Source: Pirellulaceae bacterium
GTDB taxonomy: Bacteria > Planctomycetota > Planctomycetia > Pirellulales > Pirellulaceae
Length of the DNA: 36,861 nucleotides
Reading direction: 5' to 3'
NCBI GenBank assembly: GCA_022448645.1
Contig: JAKVBZ010000012.1
Location: 1-36,861, forward strand
Part shown: in pieces, positions 1 to 8,696 of the stretch
Layout: every line of letters starts with the position of its first letter
How positions within the stretch are numbered: position 1 is the first letter of the stretch
Program-made: the position numbers and the translations under genes
Notes under the pieces: generated by a model
What the model saw: the letters and a program-made list of their open reading frames with translations, nothing else
Databases searched by the model: none
What the model was told of the DNA's origin: nothing

Positions 1-377
1 ATCTGTACCAAGGCTTTGGCCACATGTCCGGCTCCGAACACAACGACTTGCCAGCGTTGGTGATTGTACGTTTCGAAAAATAATTTGACGGTGCCACCGC
101 ACGTCATGCCGATGTCGGTTTGCAGGTTCCATTGTATGAAGGACGTTTCGGGACTGTCGTCCTGGGATAACAACTCCTGTGCATATTGAATGGACCGATG
201 TTCGATGCGGCCTCCGCCCACGGTCCCAAATTCCAATCCTCCTGTCGACACAAGCATTTTGCTGCCGGCGTCTTGAGGGGTACTGCCGATGGCTTCCACT
301 AGCGTGACTGCGACGAAAGGCCTTCCTTCTTGGGTCAGCTCGGCGAGTTTCTCGATGTATCCGTGAGGCGCAGGCAT
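1..377 (-). CDS. xdhC: XdhC-type xanthine dehydrogenase accessory protein (partial, cut at window edge)
   Basis: XdhC proteins bind molybdenum cofactor, promote its sulfuration and insert it into xanthine dehydrogenase. I translated the minus strand from an ATG at 377. The frame stays open to base 1, so about 125 N-terminal residues are visible and the C-terminus lies outside the window. Visible family signatures are the early GSTPQDAGSKMLV block, the glycine-rich GTVGGGRIE block, the GMTCGGTVKLFFE block (the conserved Cys region of XdhC/CoxI), and FGAGHVAKAL at the break, which starts the C-terminal Rossmann domain. The gene begins 8 bases after the xdhB stop on the same strand, so it is the third gene of an xdhA-xdhB-xdhC operon. 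I see no convincing Shine-Dalgarno, so it may be translated by coupling to xdhB. Family assignment is firm. Confidence 0.88.
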   Translation of the reverse strand, partial: MPAPHGYIEKLAELTQEGRPFVAVTLVEAIGSTPQDAGSKMLVSTGGLEFGTVGGGRIEHRSIQYAQELLSQDDSPETSFIQWNLQTDIGMTCGGTVKLFFETYNHQRWQVVVFGAGHVAKALVQ

Positions 378-385
378 AGTGATCG

Positions 386-2737
386 TCAATGAGGCGGAAT
401 CTTAGCAGTCTTGGAATGTAACAACTCTTCTAATGTTAGCAAGACAGTCTCGGCATTTGCGGGAACAGGCAAATCAAACGGTTGTTGATCTGCCACACAT
501 GATAATGCATGGCGAATCGCGCTCCAGACGGAGATTCCCAACATGAGTGGTGGTTCACCGACAGCTTTACTCTTACGGACCGTATCGCGGTTGTCATTGC
601 TCGAAAACATTTCACAACGGAAGTCCAGGGGCACGTCGGTGATCGCTGGAATCTTGTAGGTGGTCGGTGAGTGGGACAAAAGGTCGCCCTGTTCGTTGTA
701 GACTAACGTCTCGGCAGTTACCCAGCCCATGCCTTGGATGAAACCGCCAGTAATCTGGCCCATGTCCACACCTGGATTAATTGACTGGCCGATGTCTATC
801 AGTAGGTCGACTCGAGGCACACAGACTTCGCCGGTAAACTGATCCAATTCTATTTCGGCAACTGCGGCACCCTGTGTGTAGTACAGGAACGGTGTGCCCC
901 GTCCGGTTTCCCGGTTGAAATCAACTCCTGGTGTGGCATAGAAGCCACGAGCTCCCAAATCGACACGGTCGCGTCGAGCTGCTGCCACTAGATCTGCAAA
1001 CGATATGTTCAGTTTGGGATCGCGCCGGTCAGTGACAAACCCTTGTTGGAAACGAACGTCACGTGGTGATCGGGCCAGTCCGTCCAGTTCCGAAGCGAAC
1101 TCGCCTGCGGCAAATTGACGGAGACGTCTTTTTAACTTGCGACAGGCTGCCACTGCGGCGGCGCCGTTTAAATCGGTTCCCGCAGAAGCGGCTGTGGGAG
1201 ACGTATTGTTGTTCTTTTCTGTCGAAGTTGGCATTACGTTGACATCTACGTGAGGTATAGAGAACTCATCAGCAACTAGTTGCTGGACCTTTGTTTGGAG
1301 TCCCTGTCCCATTTCAGTGCCGCCAGTAGAGACTTGTACGGTTCCATCCGTGTAGAGATTGACGAGCGCATTGGCTTGGTTAAGGAACCGTGTCGTGAAC
1401 GAAATCCCAAATTTAACCCCTGTCATCGCAATTCCACGCAGTCGCAAAAGGTCGCTTGCGTTCGCCTCGACAATTTGTTGTCGTCGCTGTTTGTATTGAG
1501 ATTTTGAGGCAAGGGTGGTAAATATTTCCGGAAGGTGATTTTTTTGGAATACCTGTCCGTAAGGTGTCACGTTTCGTTTGCCTACACCGTAAAGATTACG
1601 TCGTCGAACGTCATAGGCATCCATGTCAAGTGATTGGCTGATGTTATCGATGATGTTTTCCATCGCCACGACTGCTTGCGGCCCGCCGAAGCCTCGGAAT
1701 GCTGTATTCGGTGGCAGGTTGGTAAAGCAGACTTGTCCGAGAATCTCGACATGTGGGACGAAGAATGTATTTTCGGCGTGCATCATCGAGCGTTCCATGA
1801 CGGCCAGCGAGAGGTCCGTTGCGGCACCACCGTTCGAGTGGAATTGAAGTTTTAACGCTTCCAAAGTCCCTTCGGCGTCGAAACCGACCTCCCAAGTGAC
1901 ACGGTACGCGTGGCGTTTACCGGTGACCCGCATGTCGTCTTCTTTGTCGTAAATGACCCGTGCCGGGCGCTGCGTGCGCTGTGCGACCAAAGCCGCCATG
2001 ATAGCCGGCAGAGCGGCCTGGGTTTCTTTCCCGCCAAAGGCTCCGCCCATCCGACGACACTCACATGTCACCTGATGATGTTTCCAGCCGAGCACTTCGG
2101 CGACAACCGCCTGGATCTCTGTGGGGTTTTGAGTTGAACTGTGAATGACCAGTTGATCACACTCAACTGGATAAGCGATGGAAGCTTGCGATTCGAAGTA
2201 GAATTGCTCTTGCCCACCACTGTGAAAGACTCCATTTTGTCGATGGGTGGTTTGAGAAAGTGCCTGATCCGGGTTTCCTCGGCAAATACGCCGCAACGGG
2301 CCCAGGAAACGTTTGTGTTCCAGTGCCTGTTCGATGGTAAGGATCGGTGTGTCCGGTTCTGCTTCGATGCGGACTTTCTGACGGATTGATTGTAGCGAGT
2401 CTATTGTTTCTGCCACGACGATGACGACGGGTTGGCCGAGGTAGAGAAGCTTGCCGTCGGATAGGAACGGTTCATCGGGAACGACTGGACCAAAATGATT
2501 GTCACCAGGTACGTCGTTCGCAGTGAATGCTGAGACAAAACCGGGGACTTGGCGAGCCGTTTCCAGGTCAAGATGCGTTATTTGTCCGGAGGCAACCGGA
2601 CTACCGACGAACGACACGAATACTTCGTCGACGGCTGGAGACCAATCATCCATGTAATTGGCCGCTCCGGTGACGTGACCACCGGCCGAATCGTGAGGAA
2701 TGGGTTGTCCAACCGATTTGCCAGGATGAGAAACCAT
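386..2737 (-). CDS. xdhB: Xanthine dehydrogenase, molybdopterin-binding subunit
   Basis: This is the large catalytic subunit of the molybdenum hydroxylase that oxidises hypoxanthine to xanthine and xanthine to urate. At 783 residues it has the usual XdhB length. The three active-site blocks known from bovine and Rhodobacter enzymes are intact: GGAFGGKET at 231-239 (purine-binding Glu238), NTAFRGFGGPQ at 344-354 (substrate Arg348), and VGEPPLML near 726 (catalytic Glu728). EMGQGLQTKV is a further cofactor-binding block. The ATG at 2737 lies 16 bases after the xdhA stop, and the stop is 8 bases before xdhC, so the three genes form one minus-strand operon. Arg348 together with Glu238 favours a purine substrate over the aldehyde or CO substrates of related hydroxylases; that substrate assignment is inference. 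Confidence 0.95.
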   Translation of the reverse strand: MVSHPGKSVGQPIPHDSAGGHVTGAANYMDDWSPAVDEVFVSFVGSPVASGQITHLDLETARQVPGFVSAFTANDVPGDNHFGPVVPDEPFLSDGKLLYLGQPVVIVVAETIDSLQSIRQKVRIEAEPDTPILTIEQALEHKRFLGPLRRICRGNPDQALSQTTHRQNGVFHSGGQEQFYFESQASIAYPVECDQLVIHSSTQNPTEIQAVVAEVLGWKHHQVTCECRRMGGAFGGKETQAALPAIMAALVAQRTQRPARVIYDKEDDMRVTGKRHAYRVTWEVGFDAEGTLEALKLQFHSNGGAATDLSLAVMERSMMHAENTFFVPHVEILGQVCFTNLPPNTAFRGFGGPQAVVAMENIIDNISQSLDMDAYDVRRRNLYGVGKRNVTPYGQVFQKNHLPEIFTTLASKSQYKQRRQQIVEANASDLLRLRGIAMTGVKFGISFTTRFLNQANALVNLYTDGTVQVSTGGTEMGQGLQTKVQQLVADEFSIPHVDVNVMPTSTEKNNNTSPTAASAGTDLNGAAAVAACRKLKRRLRQFAAGEFASELDGLARSPRDVRFQQGFVTDRRDPKLNISFADLVAAARRDRVDLGARGFYATPGVDFNRETGRGTPFLYYTQGAAVAEIELDQFTGEVCVPRVDLLIDIGQSINPGVDMGQITGGFIQGMGWVTAETLVYNEQGDLLSHSPTTYKIPAITDVPLDFRCEMFSSNDNRDTVRKSKAVGEPPLMLGISVWSAIRHALSCVADQQPFDLPVPANAETVLLTLEELLHSKTAKIPPH

Positions 2738-2753
2738 GAGATTCGTACACCAA

Positions 2754-4184
2754 TCAGTGGATCTGTTCGTAATAGAACTTCAAAAAAGTATTTTTTGTCA
2801 AAAGTTGACGGTATTGGGCCGAACCGCGAACATCAGAAATCGGTGATATCTCTTGTATGGCAACATTACCCGCACCTCGCATGGTGTCTGTAGTGAAAGG
2901 CTTTCCTGTTAGGTATTGCTCGGTTTGTCGAGCACGCAATACGTTCGGACCGACGGCTCCAAACGCAACGCGCGCCTGGCGTATTTCGTCACCCTCTCGC
3001 TGTAGCATGATGCCAGCGGTAAAAGTAGCGATGTCCAGGTCTCGGCGTCTGGCAACGCGATATAATCCGATCGTCTGATTCGGCTGTGGGATCGGAACCT
3101 TGACAGAAATTAACAACTCACCAGGTTTCTGGTTAAACTTTTTATATCCTGTGTAAAAATCGTTCAAAGGTACGGTGCGAGGGCCGTCCGGGCCCAGCAG
3201 CTCAAGACTCGCTTCGGCAATCAGGAAAAAAGGTAACGAATCGGCGATAGGAGAAGCATTAAAGATGTTTCCACCAACCGTTCCGACGTGGCGAATGTGA
3301 GGTGAACCAAAGACTCGTAGGATCTTGGCAAATTCTGGAAGCCGGGTTTGGCAGAGCTGCAGCACCTGAGTCCAAGTGGCGCGACTGCCTAAGATCAGCT
3401 GTTTCTCAGTACCGAAAACGTCGGTCAATGCTGAGATGCGGTTTAGATCAATTAGGATTTCCGGAGTAAACGATCCCTTGTTGATCTGAACGCCAAGATC
3501 GGTGCCGCCAGCGACAAGTGTGGCAGTGGGATATTGAGCGTAAAGCCGCACACATTCGTCGATCGTCGTTGGGCTGAACAACTGACGAGACGGCTGACCA
3601 TTGGCTGGTGACGAGATGGCGATCGTGTCGGTTGTGTGTGCCCCAATGTTCTGGACCATGTCCCTATCAGGATACAAGTCGCCGAGGCGTTCATGGGCAG
3701 CTTGTTTCAGCTCCTCGGCCGCTTCCAGGATGGGAGCATAACCCGTGCAGCGGCAAAGGTTTCCGGTCAATCCGTCACGCCATGCTGTGGAGGAAATGGG
3801 TGGTTCTCGCTCAAGAATCCCTGTTATTGCCAGTACGAATCCAGGTGTGCAGAAGCCACACTGAGAGCCATGACACCGGACCATTGATTCTTGTACGGCG
3901 GTCAAGTTACCGTGGGACTCGATTCCTTCGACGGTCACAATGTGGCAGCCGTCCAGTTGATACACGAAACGGATGCAGGCAAGGAGTGTCTGATATTGGA
4001 CCTGTCCATCAACCAGTTTTCCACAAAGGACTGTGCAGGTCCCACAATCGCCTTCGCTGCAGACCACTTTGGTACCAGTCAGTCGCAGTTTTCGACGCAA
4101 GAAATCTGCCAGGGACCAGAATACCTCGCTACCTCTCAGTTGGTACTGCCGTCCGTTAACGTACAGTAGCACAAAGTCGCGCAT
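2754..4184 (-). CDS. xdhA: Xanthine dehydrogenase small subunit (2Fe-2S and FAD domains)
   Basis: XdhA carries electrons from the molybdenum centre of XdhB through two 2Fe-2S clusters to FAD and NAD+. Residues 1-75 are a plant-type ferredoxin domain with cluster cysteines C42, C47, C50 and C70. Residues 80-160 are the helical second-cluster domain with C109-x2-C112 and C144-x-C146 (QCGFCTPG, CRCTGY). From about residue 195 there is a FAD-binding domain of the CO-dehydrogenase-flavoprotein type, with VAGGTDLGVQ and TVGGNIFNASPIADS. The 476-residue length fits the bacterial XdhA form. The ATG at 4184 has an AAGGGG Shine-Dalgarno with a good spacer, and a sigma70-like promoter lies just upstream. 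It is first in the operon, followed by xdhB and xdhC. Confidence 0.95.
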   Translation of the reverse strand: MRDFVLLYVNGRQYQLRGSEVFWSLADFLRRKLRLTGTKVVCSEGDCGTCTVLCGKLVDGQVQYQTLLACIRFVYQLDGCHIVTVEGIESHGNLTAVQESMVRCHGSQCGFCTPGFVLAITGILEREPPISSTAWRDGLTGNLCRCTGYAPILEAAEELKQAAHERLGDLYPDRDMVQNIGAHTTDTIAISSPANGQPSRQLFSPTTIDECVRLYAQYPTATLVAGGTDLGVQINKGSFTPEILIDLNRISALTDVFGTEKQLILGSRATWTQVLQLCQTRLPEFAKILRVFGSPHIRHVGTVGGNIFNASPIADSLPFFLIAEASLELLGPDGPRTVPLNDFYTGYKKFNQKPGELLISVKVPIPQPNQTIGLYRVARRRDLDIATFTAGIMLQREGDEIRQARVAFGAVGPNVLRARQTEQYLTGKPFTTDTMRGAGNVAIQEISPISDVRGSAQYRQLLTKNTFLKFYYEQIH

Positions 4185-4230
4185 GGTAGCCCCTTAGGCT
4201 AATAACAGTTTTTTAATCCCTGATTTTTTC

Positions 4231-4258
4231 ATTATAGCGTTCTGTTGGTAAATGTCCG
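4231..4258 (-). promoter_or_regulatory. Putative sigma70-type promoter of the xdhABC operon
   Basis: Read on the minus strand, CGGACA (4 of 6 to TTGACA) is followed after 16 bases by a perfect TATAAT. The -10 ends 46 bases before the xdhA ATG, leaving a short leader that contains the AAGGGG ribosome site. This is motif matching only. Confidence 0.45.
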
Positions 4259-4463
4259 TGCCGAGTTTTTCGCTTGATTGTTTCGTTTGTGGAAACGTCG
4301 TGATAGAGTGGGCGATGCGGGCTAGACGCGGGTAAGCGAAAGAGCGTACGATGCATGAAATGCAGTAGGAGACGGTTGCCTACCTTTCTCGGCAGGATGC
4401 CTTCGGTTTCCTTCCTCGCGGCTCCTTTCCGCTTCGTTACGAACTCTTCTGGTGGTAGCATCC

Positions 4464-5624
4464 ATGCACTCGACAACTTTTGATGATTTGGACGTTACCA
4501 TTACGGGTGACGGCGATCAGGTCGATGAATCGTTCAACGAACTTCAGCCAGAATATTTTTCCATTGTCGACAAGCGAAAATTTAATTGGACGACTCACTA
4601 TCACTTGATCCGACCGGTTGGTTCGGGTGGCCAGGGCATTGTTTTTCTAAGTCATCGTCGCGGTGCCGATTCGTTTACGGTGCCGATTGCCGTCAAGGTG
4701 TTTTCGCCCGAACGCTATCGTGATGCTTTGAATTATGAAGTGGACATGCAACGGATCGGAAATATCGCAGCTTGCGTCGCTCAGATCCAACAGGAGCATC
4801 TGCTAACGGTACACGACTTTGTCGACCGCAGTAGAATTCGGATGATGGTGATGGAATGGATCGACGGATACAATCTTTCCGAATTGTTGCGTGATAAGAC
4901 TTTGGAACGCATTCGTGACCGAGTGAGCATCAAGCGTTGGAAGTACATCAACGAAGTCATTGTTACTCGTGGTGCGGTACAGCATCGTTTGAAACCAGGG
5001 ACGGCGGTGGCGATTGTTCGAGAGTGCTTAGCTGCACTGGCAGCGTTACACCGAGAAGGAATCGTGCATGGCGACATTAAACCGGCCAACATCATGGTAA
5101 AGCGGACCGGAAACACAAAGATTGTCGATATCGGTTCAGCTTTTGAAATCGATGACCCTCCGCCGCACCGGACTTGTACGCCGATGTATGCGGCACCGGA
5201 AGTTTTGGATGGTGCCGAATGCACGCCTCGAAGCGATATTGCAAGTTTGGGCTATGTCTTGATCGAAATGCTGTCCGGCCGTTCGCCTTTTGTGGCCACC
5301 GATTCTTTGCGTGACTTGCTAGAAGCCAAGCGTTTACTGCCTCAACGGTTAGATAGTATCTTGCCCCAAGAAGTCACGTGCAATTCATTGTTGATGAGCT
5401 TCTGTCGAGGGTTGATCGCCCCGGATCCCATGCGCCGTTTTCCTACCGCAGAGGATGCCGATTTACGGCAAGAAGGTGCGGCAGCGTTTCACCGCCAGTT
5501 GGTGAAGGGCAATTTGGCTTCGGAATATGTCAACGATTTGCGCATCTGGCTCGAAGAACTGCGTGAATTGGACGATCTCGAAAACGGCGAATCGCCCGGT
5601 GAGCTGGGTACATCTGACTGGTAG
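4464..5624 (+). CDS. Serine/threonine protein kinase (Hanks type, soluble)
   Basis: The protein has a eukaryotic-type kinase fold over most of its length. With the start at ATG 4464, the glycine loop GSGGQG is at about 53-58, the ATP lysine (IAVKVF) at K78, the catalytic loop reads HGDIKPAN at 192-199, the metal site is DIG (D212) instead of DFG, and APE is at 234-236, followed by the SDIASLGYVLIEMLSGRSPF helix. It is a non-RD kinase because Gly replaces the Arg of HRD, so activation-loop phosphorylation may not be needed. I see no transmembrane segment or extracellular sensor; an acidic tail ends the protein. An in-frame GTG at 4452 is possible, but the ATG has a GGTGG-like ribosome site at a better distance. 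It is transcribed divergently from xdhA. Substrate and signal are unknown. Confidence 0.88.
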   Translation: MHSTTFDDLDVTITGDGDQVDESFNELQPEYFSIVDKRKFNWTTHYHLIRPVGSGGQGIVFLSHRRGADSFTVPIAVKVFSPERYRDALNYEVDMQRIGNIAACVAQIQQEHLLTVHDFVDRSRIRMMVMEWIDGYNLSELLRDKTLERIRDRVSIKRWKYINEVIVTRGAVQHRLKPGTAVAIVRECLAALAALHREGIVHGDIKPANIMVKRTGNTKIVDIGSAFEIDDPPPHRTCTPMYAAPEVLDGAECTPRSDIASLGYVLIEMLSGRSPFVATDSLRDLLEAKRLLPQRLDSILPQEVTCNSLLMSFCRGLIAPDPMRRFPTAEDADLRQEGAAAFHRQLVKGNLASEYVNDLRIWLEELRELDDLENGESPGELGTSDW

Positions 5625-5771
5625 TACTTTGCAGAGGAGCATTGTCTTTGTGAGCACCGGTCGGCTCCTACGGCTGGACGGTAAACTATGGACATATGGA
5701 GACCTTTCGCTGCGCTTTGGGGGATAGTATTTTGTGAATCATGGGGCCCGATAAACAAAATCCGGGGAGTG

Positions 5772-5799
5772 TCTTCAGAGCTTCTAGCAGCCCTATAAT
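5772..5799 (+). promoter_or_regulatory. Putative promoter upstream of addB, inside a small palindrome
   Basis: A perfect TATAAT at 5794-5799 is preceded by TCTTCA (3 of 6 to TTGACA) after 16 bases. The -10 sits in the 13-base palindrome CCCTATAATAGGG (5791-5803), so a dimeric regulator could overlap the promoter. The -35 is weak. It lies about 55 bases before the addB ATG. Confidence 0.35.
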
Positions 5800-5855
5800 A
5801 GGGAGGCGGTTTTTGGGCCGCGGGTTTAGGTAACTTCATCACGACGGATGGCACG

Positions 5856-8696
5856 ATGGGCATCACACGGAAGTTTGTTGGATGGGATGGGCCTATTCTT
5901 CCACGTGTGGTGGAGTGGCTGCGTGTTGAGTACGGGGATGGTTCCAGACTCGATTTAAGCGGGGTCTGTGTTGTGGTTCCAGGCGCGCGTGCCGGTCGCT
6001 GTTTGCTGGAACTGCTGGTCGCCGAAGCAGAACGGATCGGGCTCGCTTTTTTACCTCCACGGATACGCACTGTCGGTGACCTGCCGGAATTTCTGTACCA
6101 GCCTCGACAGCCTTTCGCAGATCGCTTGACTCAGCAGTTAGCCTGGACCCGAGCCATTCGTGATAGCGATCCATCCCGCTTGCGCAGATTTGTGGCGCAG
6201 GTTCCGGATGATTCGTCAGCGGGCCATGGCACGGTGGATGTAGACGTCGATGATTGGCTGAGACTGGGCCAAATGTTGTGGCGGCAACATCGGGATTTGG
6301 CTGCCGACGGTCTTAACTTCCAGCACGTCGTGGATTTCGGTAGGCAGGCAGCGACTTTTCAGGAAACAGAGCGCTGGCAGTTTCTCAGAGACCTGCAGTT
6401 AACCTACTGGGCTCAATTAGATCGTTGTCACTTATGGGATCGTCAGACGGCGAGACTTCATGCTCTCGAAAACCGTGAATGTCACGTGGATTTTGATATT
6501 GTGCTCGTGGCGATGGTGGACATGAGTCAAGTCGTACGGCAGATGCTCGATCAGGTAGCCGATCGTATTGTGTCGTTGATCGCTGCGCCAGCAGAATGGG
6601 AACCTCGTTTTGATGAATTCGGGTGCCTTGTGCCAGCGGCTTGGGCCGACATGAGTGTCGACCTTCGAGACGAACAGATTCAAGTGGCCGATGGACCAGA
6701 GGCTCAATCCAACGTGGTGGTAGAGACATTGGTGGCATACGGCGGGCGCTATCGTGCTGACGAAATTACCGTTGGCTTGCCCGATCCATTGTTGTCACCT
6801 TGGATTGAGCATGTTTTGGAAAGCCGCGGATTGGTGGTGCAGCGGACGGCGGGACAAGCTATCCAACAAACTGGCTTGTTTCGCTTGGTGCAGGCAATCG
6901 CTGAATACCTAGTGCAAGAAAGCTACCAAGCGTTCGCTGCTTTAGTGCGCCACCCGCGAATCGTGGAGTGGCTCGATAGGCAATGGTCATCGCTGCCTGT
7001 TTCAGAAACTGATTCGATGTCAGTTTCGGCATTGCATCCCGAGTTGGACCGATTTCAGAATGACCGATTACCGATTCGAATGGACTTAAACGCTGTTTCC
7101 GCCAAACGGTATCCGTTGGTGAGATGGACATTGGACGCTTTGCAGCAGGTCCTGGACCCTTTACGGACCGTCGGTTCTGAGGTGCGCCTGCAGCCACTGC
7201 CCGTTTGGGGCGAGTCCATTGCTGGGGTGGTGTATCAATTCTACAGAGACGTCATGGTGACAAGCGATGAGATGACACTGCATCCCGATGTGACGGCGCT
7301 ACGCAGATTTCAAGACGCTTTGGCGGAACTGGGAGGTATACCGACAGAACTATCCCCTCAAGTTTCTGGGACTCAGGCAGTGAACTGGTTCATGCAACTG
7401 ATGGAAAACCATCATGGCTACGTCGAGGAGCAATCGGACGCCGTCACGATGACGGGTTGGTTAGAGCTGCCACTCGACACGTCCCCAGCACTCGTCGTGA
7501 CCTCGTTCAACGAGGAATTTTTACCGGAGTCATTGAATTCGGACGTTTTCTTGCCAAATCGAATTAGACAGGAATTGGGGCTGGTCGACAACGCGCGACG
7601 ATACGCACGAGACGCTTATGCGCTTTCTGTATTAGTGCACAGCCGAGAAGATTTGACTGTTATCGTGCCCCGCCGTGATACAGAAGGAAATCCATTAAAA
7701 CCGAGTCGGCTGATGTTCGCGACCGACGACGATGGAATGTTGCGTCGTGCACTGCAGGTCTTTCGTGATCGTGATAATGATGGTCTGGGGAAAGCGACCG
7801 TATTGTTTGACCATGGTGTCGAGTCGATAGTAGAGCCTGCCTTTTCTGTCCCTCGTCCGGAGCCACTGGACGAGCCCGTGACGACCATGACGGTGACTTC
7901 CTTTCGTGACTATCTGGCATGTCCTTATCGTTTTTACCTGTCGCACGTTGCCAAACTGGAGGTGACCGACGATCGGGCTTGTGAGTTGGACGCGCGATTT
8001 TTTGGCAATATCATTCATGAAGTGGTTTCTCGTTTTGGCAAGCACTCGATTCGTGATTCGGATGACGAGGATGCCGTGCGCGAATTCTTGCGTGAGGAAC
8101 TCAAGCGATGTGCCAGAGAGTGGTTGGGTGGCGAGCGTCTACCAGCCGTTAACTTACAGATATCTCAGATAGCGAAACGGTTGGATGCACTTGCCTCCTG
8201 GCAAGTGGGGTGGGTTCGGCTCGGCTGGCGCATTCGACACACAGAAGTCCCGGACGATGATCGCACGGTTGCTTGGAAGACTGACCAAGGGACCATGCAG
8301 ATTCGTGGACGGATCGATCGCATTGATTACCACGAGGCAACCAAGCGGTGGATGGTTTTCGACTACAAGACGAGTGACCACGTCAAGCCTCCTGAGAAGA
8401 CACATCGTGCGGAGCAAGGTTGGATTGATCTTCAACTGCCACTCTATCGACACATTGTGAAGTTGTTAGATATCCATGAGCCAGTTTCTCTGGGATACAT
8501 TCTCCTGCCTAAAGAAACGGAGAAAACGAAAGAATATTGTGCCAAATGGACGGATTCCGATTTAGAAGTGGCCGATGATCGTATCGGCGAAGTGATCGAG
8601 GCGGTGTTAGCGGAGCGTTTTTGGCCGCCTACGACACCGGCCCCGCGCGTGCTCCGAGAATTCGCGTCACTTTGCAATGAAGGGGTCTTGTCGTGA
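5856..8696 (+). CDS. addB: AddB-like subunit of the AddAB helicase-nuclease, with C-terminal PD-(D/E)XK nuclease
   Basis: AddB partners AddA to resect double-strand breaks for RecA-dependent repair. At 946 residues the protein is shorter than Firmicute AddB. The N-terminus has the helicase-like first strand VVVPGARAGR, but the Walker A lysine and the GKT/S signature are absent. The C-terminal nuclease domain begins near residue 677 with TSFRDYLACPYRFYL, then GNIIHEVV (about 717), GRIDRID (about 817) and VFDYKTSD (about 835), giving the H, D and DxK residues of the RecB family. The cysteine pattern after the nuclease core that holds a 4Fe-4S cluster in Bacillus AddB is not there; only one late Cys remains (SLCNEG). 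It overlaps addA by 4 bases, which supports the assignment strongly. The ATG at 5856 has only a weak ribosome site. Confidence 0.85.
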   Translation: MGITRKFVGWDGPILPRVVEWLRVEYGDGSRLDLSGVCVVVPGARAGRCLLELLVAEAERIGLAFLPPRIRTVGDLPEFLYQPRQPFADRLTQQLAWTRAIRDSDPSRLRRFVAQVPDDSSAGHGTVDVDVDDWLRLGQMLWRQHRDLAADGLNFQHVVDFGRQAATFQETERWQFLRDLQLTYWAQLDRCHLWDRQTARLHALENRECHVDFDIVLVAMVDMSQVVRQMLDQVADRIVSLIAAPAEWEPRFDEFGCLVPAAWADMSVDLRDEQIQVADGPEAQSNVVVETLVAYGGRYRADEITVGLPDPLLSPWIEHVLESRGLVVQRTAGQAIQQTGLFRLVQAIAEYLVQESYQAFAALVRHPRIVEWLDRQWSSLPVSETDSMSVSALHPELDRFQNDRLPIRMDLNAVSAKRYPLVRWTLDALQQVLDPLRTVGSEVRLQPLPVWGESIAGVVYQFYRDVMVTSDEMTLHPDVTALRRFQDALAELGGIPTELSPQVSGTQAVNWFMQLMENHHGYVEEQSDAVTMTGWLELPLDTSPALVVTSFNEEFLPESLNSDVFLPNRIRQELGLVDNARRYARDAYALSVLVHSREDLTVIVPRRDTEGNPLKPSRLMFATDDDGMLRRALQVFRDRDNDGLGKATVLFDHGVESIVEPAFSVPRPEPLDEPVTTMTVTSFRDYLACPYRFYLSHVAKLEVTDDRACELDARFFGNIIHEVVSRFGKHSIRDSDDEDAVREFLREELKRCAREWLGGERLPAVNLQISQIAKRLDALASWQVGWVRLGWRIRHTEVPDDDRTVAWKTDQGTMQIRGRIDRIDYHEATKRWMVFDYKTSDHVKPPEKTHRAEQGWIDLQLPLYRHIVKLLDIHEPVSLGYILLPKETEKTKEYCAKWTDSDLEVADDRIGEVIEAVLAERFWPPTTPAPRVLREFASLCNEGVLS

